Shown: in pieces, positions 6,088-6,482 of the stretch
How positions within the stretch are numbered: position 1 is the stretch's first letter
Layout of the letters: each line of letters starts with the position of its first letter
Source: DAOTTY01 sp034437575
Lineage (GTDB): Bacteria; Chloroflexota; Anaerolineae; Aggregatilineales; Phototrophicaceae
NCBI GenBank assembly: GCA_034437575.1
Contig: DAOTTY010000381.1
Coordinates: forward strand, 1-6,482
Reading direction: 5' to 3'
Length of the DNA stretch: 6,482 nucleotides
Position numbers and translations under genes: made by a program
Notes under the pieces: generated by a model
What the model saw: only the letters and a program-made list of their open reading frames with translations
Told to the model about the DNA's origin: nothing
Database searches by the model: none

Positions 6088-6214
6088 GTAATGACTCAGG
6101 CACCGGGTGTATGCGGGCATAACGCCCTCGCCCTCACCCCCCTCAATCCCCCCCCTCCCGACCGCCGCTGCGCGGCTAGGCGAGGGGGGAGGCACCGGGT
6201 GCCTGAGCAGTTAC
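6088..6214. repeat. C-rich element bounded by 22-bp imperfect inverted repeats
   Basis: The left end at 6088-6109 (beginning GTAATGACTCAGGCACC) and the right end at 6193-6214 (ending GCCTGAGCAGTTAC) are reverse complements at 18 of 22 positions. The interior is C-rich on the left and G-rich on the right. It contains CCCCCCTC (6150-6157) pairing with GAGGGGGG (6182-6189) and an inner hairpin GCCGC-TGC-GCGGC (6164-6176). The whole unit can fold into one long interrupted stem. This is the layout of a short palindromic intergenic element or miniature inverted-repeat element. No target-site duplication was identified. Confidence 0.6.
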
Positions 6215-6241
6215 CTTTTCGGACGCTTTGCGTCCGAAAGG
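6214..6241. repeat. Strong 12-bp hairpin
   Basis: CCTTTTCGGACGC (6214-6226) pairs with GCGTCCGAAAGG (6230-6241) around a TTT loop, leaving one bulged T. No T-run follows on either strand, so it is not a standard terminator. It begins at the right end of the inverted-repeat element and is the first of three consecutive hairpins. Confidence 0.7.
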
Positions 6242-6248
6242 ATGGGTT

Positions 6249-6268
6249 CAAAGGGTGTAAACCCTTTG
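6249..6268. repeat. 8-bp hairpin
   Basis: CAAAGGGT (6249-6256) and ACCCTTTG (6261-6268) are exact reverse complements around a GTAA loop. This is the second of three adjacent hairpins spaced 7 and 6 bases apart. Confidence 0.65.
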
Positions 6269-6274
6269 CAGAGG

Positions 6275-6295
6275 TGCGGGGACAGCGTCCCCACA
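6275..6295. repeat. GC-rich hairpin
   Basis: GGGGAC (6278-6283) pairs with GTCCCC (6287-6292) around an AGC loop. After one C-A mismatch, two further pairs (TG at 6275-6276 with CA at 6294-6295) extend the stem. It is the third hairpin of the series and has no U-tract. Confidence 0.6.
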
Positions 6296-6387
6296 ATGTG
6301 AAAACTTGACTTTTGCAATCGCCCTGCCGCACAAATGAAAATCCACCTTGATTGCTAGTCGTTTATTTTACCCCTCTATCCCCAGCC

Positions 6388-6432
6388 CTTTCTCCCACAG
6401 TGGGGAGAAAGTAACTACTCAGGCACTCGGCT
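6388..6432. repeat. C-rich hairpin followed by a GTAAC-box copy
   Basis: CTTTCTCCC (6388-6396) and GGGAGAAAG (6403-6411) are exact reverse complements around six bases. GTAACTACTCAGGCAC (6411-6426) follows directly and continues with CGG and TG as in the other copies. It differs at one position of 16 from the reverse complement of the right end of the 6088-6214 element. The order of C-rich arm, loop, G-rich arm, then box matches that element's right half. Confidence 0.6.
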
Positions 6433-6451
6433 GAATTCCCCCATCCCCTAG

Positions 6452-6479
6452 CCCCTTACCCCCAAAATGAGGGAAGGGG
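6452..6479. repeat. Third C-rich hairpin at the right edge
   Basis: CCCCTT (6452-6457) pairs with AAGGGG (6474-6479), and an inner CCC/GGG (6471-6473) pairing shortens the loop. It follows a C-rich run (from 6438) like those preceding the other two hairpins. The window ends at 6482, so any following box copy cannot be seen. Confidence 0.45.
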
Positions 6480-6482
6480 AAC

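Larger units (their letters stand above)
5993..6482. other. Repeat- and hairpin-rich non-coding tract upstream of folD
   Basis: These 490 bases hold no gene I can support. Open frames here (for example 5929-6309 plus and 6096-6332 minus) are products of low-complexity C/G runs and palindromes, lack ribosome binding sites and resemble no family. From 6088 the tract is almost continuously structured: an inverted-repeat-bounded C-rich element (6088-6214), three successive hairpins (6214-6295), an apparently unstructured stretch (6296-6370), then two more C-rich segments each closing into a hairpin (6388-6411 and 6452-6479). The part at 5993-6087 shows no clear structure. Confidence 0.6.

Noticed and set aside
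5929..6332. Open frames across the tail (5929-6309 plus, 6107-6301 plus, 6096-6332 minus)
   Set aside because: They run through low-complexity C/G tracts and hairpins, have no ribosome binding sites and give Pro/Arg-rich translations without family likeness.
6088..6482. Possible CRISPR array in the repeat-rich tail
   Set aside because: The repeats are irregularly spaced, occur in both orientations and vary in sequence. There are no uniform spacers and no cas genes.

Overview
This 6.5-kb bacterial window is moderately G+C-rich. It holds five well-supported protein genes, one probable small hypothetical gene, the first codons of another gene at the left edge, and two intergenic stretches rich in short palindromes and related repeats. 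No rRNA, tRNA, CRISPR array, transposase or phage gene is visible. The protein families are common housekeeping or redox types. Together with the C-rich palindromic intergenic repeats, they remind me of Chloroflexota (Anaerolineae-like) genomes. That placement rests on recalled style and is only a moderate-confidence inference.

Layout from left to right: (1) at 1-24 on the minus strand, the start of a gene leaving the window; (2) at 104-802, minus, a classical short-chain dehydrogenase/reductase; (3) at 803-1140, a gene-poor stretch; (4) at 1141-1425, plus, a small hydrophilic protein of unknown function with its own strong intrinsic terminator at 1456-1492; (5) at 1504-3123, minus, a Rieske-domain/AIF-type FAD- and NAD(P)H-dependent oxidoreductase; (6) at 3355-3879, plus and divergent from it, a HemG-like flavodoxin-domain protein; (7) at 3923-4858, minus, a PfkB-family sugar kinase, most likely fructokinase; (8) at 5045-5923, minus, FolD of one-carbon metabolism; (9) from 5924 to the end, a non-coding tail packed with hairpins and repeats.

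The genes do not form one obvious operon. Gaps are large (79 bp or more) between co-directional neighbours, and most genes have their own Shine-Dalgarno sequence. The one suggestive pairing is the divergent redox pair, the Rieske/FAD reductase and the flavodoxin-like protein, which share a 231-bp promoter region. The most unusual material is not protein-coding. Both spacers flanking folD carry copies of a box close to GTAACTRCTCAGGCAC plus shared short blocks, and the right-hand spacer contains an inverted-repeat-bounded C-rich element followed by three consecutive hairpins. This looks like a dispersed mosaic repeat family. I found no clear evidence of a new defence, CRISPR or biosynthetic system.
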